NCBI GenBank assembly: GCA_040544425.1
Contig: JBEONO010000001.1
Location: 124,001-188,000, forward strand
Length of the DNA: 64,000 bases
Reading direction: 5' to 3'
Source of the DNA: Solimicrobium sp040544425
Lineage (GTDB): Bacteria > Pseudomonadota > Gammaproteobacteria > Burkholderiales > Burkholderiaceae_D
A program made the translations under genes and the position numbers. A model generated the notes under the pieces. The model made no database searches. It was not told where the DNA came from and saw only the letters and a program-made list of their open reading frames with translations. How positions within the stretch are numbered: the stretch's first letter is position 1; each line of letters opens with the position of its first letter. Positions 24,555 to 33,875 of this stretch are shown here, one piece after another.

Positions 24555-26080
24555 CACGCCTGCTATCCACAGTCATCTTCGTCATTCTCTGTCTTCAGGC
24601 GAATTTGCTGTGCGCTGACCGACCGATCGTGATCGGCTCAAAAATATTCACCGAAAGTTACGTCTTGAGCGAGCTCGCTGCACAGACGATTGAATCTTCT
24701 TCAAAATTTGTGATTGAACGTAAATTTGGCATGGGCAGTACCGGCATACTCTTTGAATCGCTCAAAAGTGGTGCGATCGATGTGTATCCCGACTACACCG
24801 GAACCCTGGCCGAAACCATTCTTAAAAATCCACAGTTGAAATCAATCGACCAAATTCGGGCCGGTCTAAAGCCATTCGGCCTGACGATTTCCAGCTCGCT
24901 TGGATTCAACAATACCTATGCTCTGGCTGTGAAAGAATCCTTCGCGCAAAAATACGATCTGCGCACGATGAGCGATCTGCAAAAATTAACTGCTAAATTC
25001 CGTGCCGCCTTCAGTTACGAATTCATGGATCGCGCCGACGGCTACCTCGGCATGGTGAATCGCTATCAATTTAAATTTGATCCGGAAAAGGTGATCCGGA
25101 TGGAACACAGCCTGGTCTACAAGGCGATTGATGAAGGAGCGGTTGATGTCATTGAGGTGTATTCAACGGATGCAAATATCAATAAATATCAACTCCGGGT
25201 GCTCGGCGACGATCGAAATTATTTTCCAGCTTATCAGGCGGTTTGGGTGACCAGCACCAGCTTTGCGGGCAAACATCCTGGTGAGTGGCAAAGACTGCAA
25301 AACCTGGAAGGAAAAATCAACGAGGGTGAGATGCGCTCAATGAATGCCGCGGCTGACATTGAAAAAATCAACTTTCCTGAAATCGCCTCGAAGTTTCTGG
25401 ACGCGAAGCAGCTGCAGGGAAAAACTTTATCGGTCAGTACGCGAGCAAACCTGTTTGATGAAATTGTGCAGCGTACAAAAGAACATCTCTGGCTGGTTGG
25501 CATTGCGCTGCTATTTTCTTTTGTGATTGGACTGCCACTCGGGATTATTGCGGCCCGTCTTCGAGTCGCAGGGCAAATCATTCTTTTGTCCAGCGCGCTG
25601 GTTCAAACCATTCCGACCCTGGCCTTATTGTGCTTCTTGATCCCGGTCTTTGGGGTTGGACTCAAGCCGGCACTGGTGGCGTTGTGCTTGTACAGCCTGC
25701 TGCCGGTCGTGCTCAATACATTTACGGCGCTGCGCAATGTCGATGAAAAACATATTGAAAATGCCCGGGCATTCGGATTGAGCCCGATGCAAATTCTGAC
25801 GCGCATTGAATTGCCGCTGGGTAGTCCGGTGATCCTTGCGGGACTCAAGACCGCCACCATAGTCAGCGTCGGAACGGCGACGCTTGCCGCATTGATTGGC
25901 GCTGGCGGCTACGGTGCGCTGATTATTTCCGGACTGTCTTTGAATAATGTTTCAACCATCCTGGCCGGCGCCATTCCTGCCGCGCTGATGGCGTTGCTGG
26001 CACATTTCCTGTTCGCCGTGCTCGACAGATTGGTCGTTCCTCGCGGACTGCGCAGGCACGTCAGGCGACCCAATGTTTGA
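24551..26080 (+). CDS. Osmoprotectant ABC transporter, fused substrate-binding and permease protein
   Basis: 509 residues. An N-terminal signal peptide (1-21) is followed by an OpuAC/QAT-type binding domain (about 24-295) with VIGSKIFTESYVLSELAAQ, YPDYTGTLAE and GAVDVIEVYSTDANI. A permease domain (about 310-505) has 5-6 TM helices and the ATPase-contact loop ENARAFGLSPMQILTRIELPLG. Fusion of binding protein and permease is known in this family (OpuCB/C-like, OpuFB). The start is the ATG overlapping the TGA of the ATPase gene; a longer frame upstream is read-through. With the ATPase gene it makes a complete two-gene importer for compatible solutes. Confidence 0.87.
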   Translation: MTRLLSTVIFVILCLQANLLCADRPIVIGSKIFTESYVLSELAAQTIESSSKFVIERKFGMGSTGILFESLKSGAIDVYPDYTGTLAETILKNPQLKSIDQIRAGLKPFGLTISSSLGFNNTYALAVKESFAQKYDLRTMSDLQKLTAKFRAAFSYEFMDRADGYLGMVNRYQFKFDPEKVIRMEHSLVYKAIDEGAVDVIEVYSTDANINKYQLRVLGDDRNYFPAYQAVWVTSTSFAGKHPGEWQRLQNLEGKINEGEMRSMNAAADIEKINFPEIASKFLDAKQLQGKTLSVSTRANLFDEIVQRTKEHLWLVGIALLFSFVIGLPLGIIAARLRVAGQIILLSSALVQTIPTLALLCFLIPVFGVGLKPALVALCLYSLLPVVLNTFTALRNVDEKHIENARAFGLSPMQILTRIELPLGSPVILAGLKTATIVSVGTATLAALIGAGGYGALIISGLSLNNVSTILAGAIPAALMALLAHFLFAVLDRLVVPRGLRRHVRRPNV

Positions 26081-26153
26081 GCGTGTGATTGATCGAATCT
26101 GGCCGCAGCCAAATTCGAACCGGGCTGTCCAAGCCAGTCAGAATTCCAGCGAA

Positions 26154-26639
26154 TTAATTGGTGATCACAAAATTAATCCGCGCGGTCTGGCTGCCGTCGA
26201 TCAGTGAAGTGGCAATCAAGGTAACCTGGACCGGAGCGGGCAGGTAGCTTGGAGATGTCGCGTCACCGGCGAACAGAAGATTGGTCGTCGAGGTCTCGTT
26301 TATCGTGACGTCTCCAACAATGATCGCATTATTGACATCCGGGACCTCGACCCCATTCACAAAGACGTTCCATGTTACTGAAGAATCCGAATTCAATTCG
26401 AAGGACTGATTGACCGGAATGCTCAGAGTTTGCACATCCCCCGGCAGTGCATCGAATCCTGCAACCTGATAGCCATTCACATAGGCCACGATGTCGAAAA
26501 CAGGTCCTGCTGGAACCACAACTACGGGAACGGTGACGGTTCCCGAAACCCCCACTTCTGCCACGCCACCACCACACCCGGCCAAGATTAATGTGGTGGC
26601 AAGCAATAGACCCGCTGTTTGTAATCGACCTATTTTCAT
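26154..26639 (-). CDS. Hypothetical lipoprotein
   Basis: 161 residues with a clear lipoprotein signal (LATTLILAGC, C22 to be lipidated) followed by GGG. The mature part is Val/Thr/Asn-rich with probable beta-sandwich repeats (VFDIVAYVNGYQVAGFDALPG, SVTWNVFVNGVEVPD). No family recognised. It has an RBS (AGGGAACAG on the minus strand). The 3' end faces the end of the Opu operon. Its DNA has no clear terminator. Confidence 0.7.
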   Translation of the reverse strand: MKIGRLQTAGLLLATTLILAGCGGGVAEVGVSGTVTVPVVVVPAGPVFDIVAYVNGYQVAGFDALPGDVQTLSIPVNQSFELNSDSSVTWNVFVNGVEVPDVNNAIIVGDVTINETSTTNLLFAGDATSPSYLPAPVQVTLIATSLIDGSQTARINFVITN

Positions 26640-26799
26640 GACTGTTCCCTGTTAGTTTTTTTGTCCGCCAATTGCGGCAGTCAGACATAAAACGTTCAAA
26701 GGGGGAGAGGGATGACGTGAATTACACCTTGAAACAATTTCGGGGGTATGTCGATCGGTCCGTAACAGGCAGAGATTTTTTTAGATTGGTCGTCCCGTA

Positions 26800-27834
26800 T
26801 CAAACAACCCATCCGCCGTTTCGATACACTTCAAATTCATCCAGACAAACCGATTCGGTCACTGCGAATACATCGACGTGATACCTGGCGTCAGCGCGGC
26901 GGATTTGCGGTTTGGCATACTGCCCATGCTTGGCACCGAGCGACATATGTATACCGCACATGCGCTCGTAGGTGCCAATATCGTTCACCGTGCGCTCTGC
27001 GCTCAACGCGCGGTTCATGCCGAAGCCTAATTCACGCACCCAGACTTCGCCTTCGTCGTCGCGGATCTGTTGCAAGACGATGTCGAATTCGGCTGTTGAA
27101 TCTTCGGTTGCGATGACGCGACCTTTTTCGATAACCAGAGTGATCGGCAGTGCGGGTTTGTTGACTGTGAAGCTGGTGTCACCGAATACAAAGATGCGCA
27201 GTTTGCCGTGCACTGCTTCGAGGTCCTTCGACTCGGTGAAGACTTCACCGATCGGAAATTGTCCGCCGATATTATTCATGCCGCTGTAGTCGCCGATATT
27301 TAATTTCGCCACTTCAAACGGACCGTCGAAAAACAGTTGCGTGCCTGCTCCGCTGTGCACTACGGCGCGTTGCGCCTGATCGATGCGCTGCTTCAACGCT
27401 CGTCCAACACCGCGATAGTAGTCGGGATCATAGGCCAGGGCATCGATGTAGCAGGGGACTTGTTCAGCGCTCATGCGCGCCAAATGCGGATGTTCAATTA
27501 CCTTCAGTTGCAGTTTAAATAATTCGACACGTAATCTGAACGCTTCCAGGCGAAAATTCGTGGACTGGATCAGCACGACCAAATCGCCGGGCACCAATGG
27601 TGTAAATGCAGACAGCACGAAGTCCGGCGTCACCAGATCGAAATCGATGTAATGGGCACCTGGCAAATTCCGTTGATAGGCTTTGGCAAGAATTTGTGCC
27701 AATTCACAACGCTGATCAAACACAATCACCGCAGTATGTTGCGCAGTGTGTTCGAATGCGATGCTGAGAATGTTGTGAATATGTAATGCAGAAATAGAAA
27801 TTAAGTCTGGTTCTTGGTTGCTGTTTTGATGCAT
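26800..27834 (-). CDS. M29-like aminopeptidase family protein
   Basis: 344 residues resembling thermophilic metalloprotease/aminopeptidase M29. The C-terminal half has NIGGQFPIGEVFTES, VWVRELGFGMNRAL, CGIHMSLGAKHG and YHVDVFA, which echo the M29 metal-binding motifs (GEVFTAP, ELGIG, H..LG..., HxD). The N-terminal half (VPGDLVVLIQSTN, FRLEAFRLRVELF) looks like a Rossmann-like domain of these proteins. Related proteins are sometimes found in amino-acid or peptide natural-product loci, but nothing of that kind is adjacent. Substrate unknown. A strong SD is not visible; the downstream 26640-26799 is non-coding. Confidence 0.65.
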   Translation of the reverse strand: MHQNSNQEPDLISISALHIHNILSIAFEHTAQHTAVIVFDQRCELAQILAKAYQRNLPGAHYIDFDLVTPDFVLSAFTPLVPGDLVVLIQSTNFRLEAFRLRVELFKLQLKVIEHPHLARMSAEQVPCYIDALAYDPDYYRGVGRALKQRIDQAQRAVVHSGAGTQLFFDGPFEVAKLNIGDYSGMNNIGGQFPIGEVFTESKDLEAVHGKLRIFVFGDTSFTVNKPALPITLVIEKGRVIATEDSTAEFDIVLQQIRDDEGEVWVRELGFGMNRALSAERTVNDIGTYERMCGIHMSLGAKHGQYAKPQIRRADARYHVDVFAVTESVCLDEFEVYRNGGWVV

Positions 27835-28077
27835 AATGTTTTTTTGTTATGTCAATAAGTAAATGTTTGGTTTGATTTGCACTCAAATTTGCGTTCTTTT
27901 TTGAAACTTTACCAAGAAAAACGTTACAAAATGATTTAGTTAAAGTGCACTTAAAAATATTTCGCAACATTGTCAACTCAAGTGTAATCTGCTGCGTTTT
28001 TAGTCGTACACAAACAATGAATCCTAGCCTGGAATTTATAAATAGAAGCGAAGATTCCAACTGGGAGAACGGAAAAC

Positions 28078-28404
28078 ATGATTTACGAGATACTTATACG
28101 CGGTAACGGTAGTCAGGCGATGTCTTCAGATAACCTGATTTGGATTGAGAGCAATTTGCCAACACGTGCCTTTGAAAAATGGCTGATGGAACGCGATCTG
28201 TTGAATCCGGCTGCCAAGGCTCCTGTTGTTCGCTGGAGCATCGTGCAGACACAGCGCCCAGCACATTTTGTGCTCAAGACTGAAGCCGCTGCGCTGGAAC
28301 GCCGGATTGCTGAATTGATGAATCCACCAAAACGTGCCAAAAAAGCAGCACGCGTGCATGTCATGCCGAACTTTGCAATGCCTGCTTATTCAATGGCCGC
28401 CTGA
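28078..28404 (+). CDS. Hypothetical protein
   Basis: 108 residues beginning MIYEILIRGNGSQAMSSDNL, with a good RBS (GGGAGAAC, 10 nt before ATG). It is basic toward the C-terminus (NPPKRAKKAARVHVMP) and has no signal peptide or TM helix. No family recognised. It lies between two minus-strand genes in a compact unit with a downstream 12-bp hairpin. The 243-bp upstream region (27835-28077) is A+T-rich and probably carries its promoter. Confidence 0.65.
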   Translation: MIYEILIRGNGSQAMSSDNLIWIESNLPTRAFEKWLMERDLLNPAAKAPVVRWSIVQTQRPAHFVLKTEAAALERRIAELMNPPKRAKKAARVHVMPNFAMPAYSMAA

Positions 28405-28428
28405 TTACAAAATCAGTAAGCGCACAAA

Positions 28429-28455
28429 CTAAGGGTTAGTCTGACTAACCCTTAG
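28429..28455. terminator. Convergent-gene hairpin, possible bidirectional terminator
   Basis: Perfect 12-bp inverted repeat CTAAGGGTTAGT / ACTAACCCTTAG with a 3-nt loop between the plus-strand hypothetical gene and minus-strand glnS. The T-tracts are short on both sides, so termination strength is uncertain. Confidence 0.6.
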
Positions 28456-28467
28456 TCGTTTCAGGAT

Positions 28468-30201
28468 CTACTTCCCCCAACTGTCCTTCAACGTGGTGAT
28501 TCGATTGAATACCGGCTTGCCTGGTTTTGAATCAACCCGATCAGCTACAAAATAGCCGTGTCGTTCAAACTGATATTTGTCGTCAGGTAGCGCGGTTTCT
28601 ATCCCGGCTTCGATGTAGGCGGTGACGACTTCGAGCGCATTCGGGTTCAACAGGCTCATAAAATCTTTACCACCGGCATCCGGGTTGGCATCGTTAAACA
28701 GGCGGTCATATAAACGGACTTCAGTGGCGACTGCATGTGCGGCGCTGACCCAATGGATGTTACCTTTAACTTTATAGTTGGCGCTGCCTTCCGTGCCGCT
28801 TTTACTGTCGGGGAAATAAGTGCAATGCACCGCGACTACCTTGCCGTTCGCATCTTTTTCGCAACCGGTGCATTCAATCACATAGCCATAGCGCAGACGA
28901 ACTTTATTGCCGGGGAACAGACGGAAATAACCTTTGCTCGGCTCTTCCATGAAGTCATCAGCTTCAATCCACAATTGACGACTGATAAAAAATTCACGAT
29001 TGCCGCGTTCCGGCTGATGTGGATGAACCGGTGCGCTGCAGGCGACACTCTCGTTTTCCGGAAAATTGTCGATGATCAGTTTGATGGGATGCAGTACGGC
29101 TGCGGTACGCGCCGCTTTGGGGTCCAGATCATCGCGCAGACAGGCTTCCAGGGTGCTGTAATCGATCCAGCCATCTGAACGCGTCACACCGATCCGTTCG
29201 CAAAACATCTGGATGGATTCTGGCGTGTAGCCGCGGCGACGCATTCCGACAATCGTCGGCATGCGCGGATCGTCCCAGCCGGACACCGTGCCGTTGTCGA
29301 CCAGCTGGCGCAGCTTGCGTTTGGACGTGACGACATAAGTCAAATTGAGTCGTGCAAATTCGTATTGATGCGGTACCGGCTGTTTAAAGAAACCACCCTC
29401 AGTGCAGCGTTCGATGATCCAGTCATAGAACGGCCGGTGATCCTGGAATTCCAGGGTGCAGATTGAATGCGTGATCTGCTCCAGCGCATCGGACAGTGGA
29501 TGAGTGTAGTCGTACATCGGGTAGATGCACCATTTGTCGCCAGTGCGATGATGATGCGCATGACGGATGCGATAGATGGCCGGATCGCGCATATTCATAT
29601 TGGGCGAGGCCATCGAGTTTTCGCTGATTTTGGCGCGCAGGATGTGGGTGCCATCTGAAAATTCGCCGGCCTTCATGCGACGGAACAGGTCCAGCGATTC
29701 GCCAGCAGGGCGCTCGCGGAACGGTGAATTCTTGCCTGGTTCGGCAAAGTTGCCGCGATTGGCCGCCATGTCTTCGGCAGATTGACTGTCGATGTAAGCA
29801 TAACCGGCCTGGATCAAGTATTCAGCCATGGCATACAGCTGATCAAAATAGTCACTGGCATAATGCAGGTGCTGATCGGCACTCGATTCGTTTTTTTGTT
29901 TCCAGTCAAAACCGAGCCAGTGTACGGAATCCATGATGGTATCGACGTATTCCTGATCTTCTTTTTCAGGATTGGTATCGTCAAAGCGCAAATTGCAGCG
30001 CCCATCGTAATCGCGTGCCAATCCAAAATTCAGGCAGATCGACTTGGCATGACCAATATGCAAATATCCATTGGGTTCAGGAGGGAAGCGCGTAATGATA
30101 TTGGGCAGATCGGGGCGTGCGTAAGTTCCGGCGGCAAGATCGGATTCAATAATGGCGCGCAAAAAATTGGAACTCGGGGTGGAACTGGTGTCGTTGCTCA
30201 T
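28468..30201 (-). CDS. glnS: Glutaminyl-tRNA synthetase
   Basis: Class I aminoacyl-tRNA synthetase charging tRNA-Gln. Seen: the HIGH motif as PPEPNGYLHIGHAKSICLNF, the family's RFDDTNPEKE, the KMSKS-equivalent VTSKRKLRQLV and WDDPRMPT, followed by the beta-barrel anticodon-binding domains. From the ATG at 30201 (MSNDTSSTPSSNFLR) it is 577 residues. An in-frame upstream Met at 30270 would add 23 atypical residues. It is monocistronic. Confidence 0.96.
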   Translation of the reverse strand: MSNDTSSTPSSNFLRAIIESDLAAGTYARPDLPNIITRFPPEPNGYLHIGHAKSICLNFGLARDYDGRCNLRFDDTNPEKEDQEYVDTIMDSVHWLGFDWKQKNESSADQHLHYASDYFDQLYAMAEYLIQAGYAYIDSQSAEDMAANRGNFAEPGKNSPFRERPAGESLDLFRRMKAGEFSDGTHILRAKISENSMASPNMNMRDPAIYRIRHAHHHRTGDKWCIYPMYDYTHPLSDALEQITHSICTLEFQDHRPFYDWIIERCTEGGFFKQPVPHQYEFARLNLTYVVTSKRKLRQLVDNGTVSGWDDPRMPTIVGMRRRGYTPESIQMFCERIGVTRSDGWIDYSTLEACLRDDLDPKAARTAAVLHPIKLIIDNFPENESVACSAPVHPHQPERGNREFFISRQLWIEADDFMEEPSKGYFRLFPGNKVRLRYGYVIECTGCEKDANGKVVAVHCTYFPDSKSGTEGSANYKVKGNIHWVSAAHAVATEVRLYDRLFNDANPDAGGKDFMSLLNPNALEVVTAYIEAGIETALPDDKYQFERHGYFVADRVDSKPGKPVFNRITTLKDSWGK

Positions 30202-30307
30202 GTTGGTGGCTATCTGGACAAAACGTCGCGAAGTGAAATGGTGGCGACATTTTACCGTAGTGGGCCTCAACTGTAATGATTATGCGTATATTGCTATTTT
30301 TTAAACG

Positions 30308-30910
30308 CTAGTCCAGATTTCTCGCATCTTCAAGGCTGACCTGTGTGTTCAAATCGATTTGGACCTGTTTGTTCTGAACGGTGTCTTGCAAATTCACATG
30401 AAGCAGGACGGTCGAAATGAATTCCGTATCAGTCAGATCCGCCGAACCCAGATCAACATTTTCCAAGACCGATTCGGTGATGCGCGCACCAATCATGCTG
30501 GCGTTTTGTAGATTTAACCCGGACAGGCAGACGTTAGATAATTTGACGCCATCCAGATACACACGATAACCGGATGTCGCAATTTCATCAAATATTTTGC
30601 GCAGTTCGTTTTTTTGAAGCTCAAGCTGGGAATCGCTGGCGGTTTCTCTGTCCTGAAACAAATCAAACAACAGAAAGGTTTTATGGGCCGGGTGGCAATA
30701 AGAAGACATGAAGGCTTCTTTGTAGAGTTCTCTGATTTCTGGATTGATCACATGACCGTGGACATCGAATTTTATTTTTTCCAGTGCCAGATCAGAAAAA
30801 TCGGTGAGAGATGAATAGCCATTGACGATTTGAATAAGTACTGACGGTAAAGGTGTTTCCCTGGTGAGCGCTTCGGTTACCGCTGATACTGATGCATTGA
30901 GTCCAATCAT
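30308..30910 (-). CDS. Pentapeptide-repeat-like protein
   Basis: 200 residues with a strong RBS (AGGGGGTGTC before ATG). The N-terminal 130 residues are helical with no known family. Residues about 125-175 (VKLSNVCLSGLNLQNASMIGARITESVLENVDLGSADLTDTEF) show the A/S-x-L/F pentapeptide periodicity that builds a right-handed beta-helix. It neighbours the poly-serine zincin gene on the same strand (205 nt away) and both look like accessory genes. An effector-like role is conceivable but unsupported by a visible secretion signal. Confidence 0.6.
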   Translation of the reverse strand: MIGLNASVSAVTEALTRETPLPSVLIQIVNGYSSLTDFSDLALEKIKFDVHGHVINPEIRELYKEAFMSSYCHPAHKTFLLFDLFQDRETASDSQLELQKNELRKIFDEIATSGYRVYLDGVKLSNVCLSGLNLQNASMIGARITESVLENVDLGSADLTDTEFISTVLLHVNLQDTVQNKQVQIDLNTQVSLEDARNLD

Positions 30911-31115
30911 GACACCCCCTGAAAAATGAATCGTTGCGGCACAAGCATTGTGGGTAATCGTTTGGCCACGACGAGGAGTGGGGATTCTAATTAAGTGGGC
31001 AGGGCAAATGTATAGGTAGAATTCCTTAAAGATTTATTTATTTGAATGGATAATCAGAAGCGCGTTCAAATGGATTGCCTGTGATTGGAGGTGCATGGGA
31101 ACCCGGTTACTCGAC

Positions 31116-32411
31116 TTATTTTTCAAGGATGCCCATCAAAATTTCAAGGTCAAGATCAATCCGGCCTTTTTCACTTTTCGCTGCTTGCGGCGGATAAAAC
31201 TCATGATGAAAAATATCGTCCAATTTGCCCAGGTATTTTTCTGCATTGATTTCAAATCCGCTTTCAACATGACTCACAAAGCTATGAAACAACAAACATG
31301 CTTTTGTAAGTGCCGTTTTCAGGTTTTGATTTGATTCAAGCAGCGCTCCTGCAGTCTTGTGCCCGCACTCTGGAGTTCTCTCTAAATAGCGGATAATTCT
31401 AGACCCGACGTAGTTAAAGCTCGAGTTGATGACGTCGTTGACGCCAGCTTGAAATCCCTCGATCAACAGGCCTTGGTTCGGGGTCAGCATCAAGCCTGCT
31501 TTTTCTGAAAGATAACATTGCATGGCTTCCAGGACCCAGGCTTTCAGTTCAGTCGTAAACAGAAAGTCAGCCGCGCGAGCTTGCTCCGAAACCGTGGTGG
31601 GACGGTTCTGGCTGTAGCCGTGCCACAATGCCAGGTAATCTCTTGCATGACTCATCTCGTGTGTCAGCGTGCCAAGGGCATACGCCAACTGATCGTCGCG
31701 GAAACTCAGATGGATGATTTTGGACTGCGGGGCATAGCTATTGCTTCCTGGGACAGCCGGATCTGATTCGACCACTGACACTTGTCGGGCGAAGTCTTGG
31801 CTTACCAATGTTTGCAGGAACGCCGGGTTATGGGGTTTTAATGTGTCCGGGTGCATGAACTCAAAACGTTTCGGAAGTTTCAGTTGGCATGACTGGCTTG
31901 GATTTCTGGCTGACGTACTGGTGCTGCTTTCCGAACTTGAGCTGGAACTGAAGCTGGAACTGGAACTGGAACTGGAACTGGAACTGGAACTGGAACTGGA
32001 ACTGGAACTGGAACTGGAACTGGAACTGGAACTGGAACTGGAACTGGAACTTCCAATGTGACTTATGTCTTCGTCTTTTTGTGGGAGTGCCTCATCGGTC
32101 TGCAGACCCAGTATTGTCAATTCATCGAAGTTCAGTGCGTGAGGAATCCGACCACTTCGTAGAATGAGGATTTTTAAAACGTGCAAATAATCGAAGATTT
32201 GCGCATTTTTGACGATTTTTTCGACTGTGTTCCGGCTGGTCTGTGTCGACGTCAATGCGTCTTGAATTGCTGCGATGGCGGTTTGATTGCGTGGATTGCT
32301 TAACAGTAAACCTGATTCGAGGTCAAAGGACAGAATCTGCAGCGCCGGTTCTACTTCCGCGACCGGTGGCGCCGGATTGAACCCGTGGATTTTTGATGAT
32401 GTTACTTGCAT
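31116..32411 (-). CDS. Zinc-metallopeptidase-like protein with poly-serine tract
   Basis: 431 residues in three parts. Residues 1-119 form an unknown N-terminal domain. A low-complexity linker has 33 consecutive Ser (121-153), then FSSSSSSESSTSTSA. The C-terminal domain (about 175-431) carries the zincin signature HEMSH (251-255) in GTLTHEMSHARDYLALWHGYS, with downstream acidic helix TELKAWVLEAMQ that could give the third ligand. There is no signal peptide or lipobox. The poly-Ser is encoded by a pure hexanucleotide repeat, so its length may vary between cells without frameshift. Ser-rich linkers and HExxH domains occur in secreted effectors; that role is only inference. No clear SD precedes the ATG. 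Confidence 0.65.
   Translation of the reverse strand: MQVTSSKIHGFNPAPPVAEVEPALQILSFDLESGLLLSNPRNQTAIAAIQDALTSTQTSRNTVEKIVKNAQIFDYLHVLKILILRSGRIPHALNFDELTILGLQTDEALPQKDEDISHIGSSSSSSSSSSSSSSSSSSSSSSSSSSSSSSSSSFSSSSSSESSTSTSARNPSQSCQLKLPKRFEFMHPDTLKPHNPAFLQTLVSQDFARQVSVVESDPAVPGSNSYAPQSKIIHLSFRDDQLAYALGTLTHEMSHARDYLALWHGYSQNRPTTVSEQARAADFLFTTELKAWVLEAMQCYLSEKAGLMLTPNQGLLIEGFQAGVNDVINSSFNYVGSRIIRYLERTPECGHKTAGALLESNQNLKTALTKACLLFHSFVSHVESGFEINAEKYLGKLDDIFHHEFYPPQAAKSEKGRIDLDLEILMGILEK
31954..32051. repeat. Hexanucleotide microsatellite encoding poly-serine
   Basis: About 16 uninterrupted copies of CTGGAA on the plus strand (AGT TCC on the coding strand). A degenerate continuation to 31932 includes one substitution that makes the lone Phe. 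Copy-number slippage changes the protein by two residues per unit and keeps the frame. Confidence 0.95.
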
Positions 32412-32600
32412 TATTGGAGAATAAAGAATTGATCAAGAGCGGTCCGTCATGTTGACAGGACACGAATTTTGTTCGATCGCTTTTGATCAAACCATTATCG
32501 TTAACCCGCACCGGGCCGCGCATACAGCTGCCCGAATTTGATCTCATCGTCTCTGATCAGGAGATCGATTGCAGCGTGCTGGATTGCTGCATTTGATTTT
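32412..32600. other. Intergenic region between CoA-transferase and zincin genes
   Basis: 189 bp between two minus-strand genes, presumably holding the promoter of the zincin gene. No terminator with a clear T-tract was seen. Confidence 0.4.
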
Positions 32601-33839
32601 TTAAATAATATTTTTTTCGCGCAGTTGGGTAATTTGTTCGGTGGAATAGCCCAATGCTCCCTGTAAAATCTGCGCAGTGTGTTCGCCCAGCATAGGCGGA
32701 GGGACATCGTATTGCACCGGAGTTGCCGACAGACGCATCGGGCTGGCGACCAGCTTGACGTTGTTGCCGATCGGATGGGCGAGCTCAATCGCGCATTCCC
32801 GGGCCTGTACCTGAGGATCGTTAAACACTTCTTCCAGGTTGTTGATCGGTCCGCAGGGCACGCCGGATTCTTCCAGCAGTGCCAGCCATTGCGCCTTGGT
32901 TTTTTTTCTGACCATTTCCGCCAGCATCGGCACCAGCGTATCGCGCAACTGTACTCGCTGTGGGTTGGTCATGAAGCGCGCGTCATCGGCCAATTCCGGA
33001 CATTCGCCCGCTTCCACAAATTTCCGATATTGCCCATCATTGCCAGCAGCAACAATGATATGTCCGTCCGATGTGGCAAAGGTTTGATATGGAACGATGT
33101 TGGCATGAGCATTGCCCCAGCGTTTTGGGGACTGACCGCTGTGCAGGTAATTGCTGCCCATATTGGCCAGCATTGCCACCTGCACATCGAGCAGTGCCAT
33201 ATCGATGTATTGGCCTGTGCCTGTGCGGTCGCGGTGAGTCAGTGCGGCAAGTATTGCAATGGTCGCGTACATCCCAGTCATCAGATCCGCAATGGCGACA
33301 CCTGCCTTTTGCGGACCGCCGCCGGGCAGGTCGTCGCGTTCGCCGGTGATGGACATCAATCCACCCATACCCTGAATAATAAAGTCGTAGCCGGAGCGGG
33401 CCGCATACGGGCCAGTTTGCCCGAAGCCGGTGATTGAGCAATAAATCAAATCGGGTTTTAGCCCCGACAGCGTAGCGTAATCAAGACCATATTTCCTTAG
33501 CTGATCGACTTTGTAGTTTTCAATTACCACATCGGACTGCATGACCAGTTCACGTATGATCTGCTGGCCATCAGGACTGGCAATATCTACTGTGATGGAA
33601 CGCTTGCCGCGGTTCGCGGTGAGGTAGTAAGCTGCTTCGGAACTGTTATTGCCATCTGCATCCCTGGCATAGGGTGGACCCCAGCTGCGGGTATCGTCGC
33701 CCACCCCGGGGCGTTCGACTTTAATGACATCGGCGCCTAAATCGGCTAAATTTTGGGTGCACCAAGGACCAGCGAGCACACGGGTTAAATCAAGGACGCG
33801 GATATGTTCTAACGATCTTGCCGGTTTTGAGTTTGTCAT
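32601..33839 (-). CDS. CaiB/BaiF family (class III) CoA-transferase
   Basis: Formyl-CoA transferase/CaiB-like enzyme moving CoA between carboxylic acids. Motifs: IRVLDLTRVLAGPWCTQNLADLGADVIKVE, SWGPPYARD, YYLTANRGKRSITVD, DVVIENYKVDQLRKYGLDY (with the family Asp region DIAIADLMTGMYA) and the C-terminal PMRLSATPVQYDVPPPMLGEHT. Length 412 is normal. Substrate cannot be deduced; the window's acyl-CoA genes (etfBA, acyl-CoA dehydrogenase) are several kb away. It is divergent from the GDPD gene, with 36 bp between starts, so promoters overlap or lie inside coding sequence. Confidence 0.88.
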   Translation of the reverse strand: MTNSKPARSLEHIRVLDLTRVLAGPWCTQNLADLGADVIKVERPGVGDDTRSWGPPYARDADGNNSSEAAYYLTANRGKRSITVDIASPDGQQIIRELVMQSDVVIENYKVDQLRKYGLDYATLSGLKPDLIYCSITGFGQTGPYAARSGYDFIIQGMGGLMSITGERDDLPGGGPQKAGVAIADLMTGMYATIAILAALTHRDRTGTGQYIDMALLDVQVAMLANMGSNYLHSGQSPKRWGNAHANIVPYQTFATSDGHIIVAAGNDGQYRKFVEAGECPELADDARFMTNPQRVQLRDTLVPMLAEMVRKKTKAQWLALLEESGVPCGPINNLEEVFNDPQVQARECAIELAHPIGNNVKLVASPMRLSATPVQYDVPPPMLGEHTAQILQGALGYSTEQITQLREKNII

Positions 33840-33875
33840 GCCAATTGAGTTATTAAATTATGTAGGCGGAATGCT

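Noticed and set aside
31954..32051. Tandem repeat considered as a CRISPR array
   Set aside because: Units are 6 bp and contiguous, with no spacers and no cas genes nearby.
31741..32061. Plus-strand frame with a long Leu-Glu repeat
   Set aside because: It is the complement of the serine microsatellite and lacks an RBS. The minus-strand protein with the zincin motif is the real gene.
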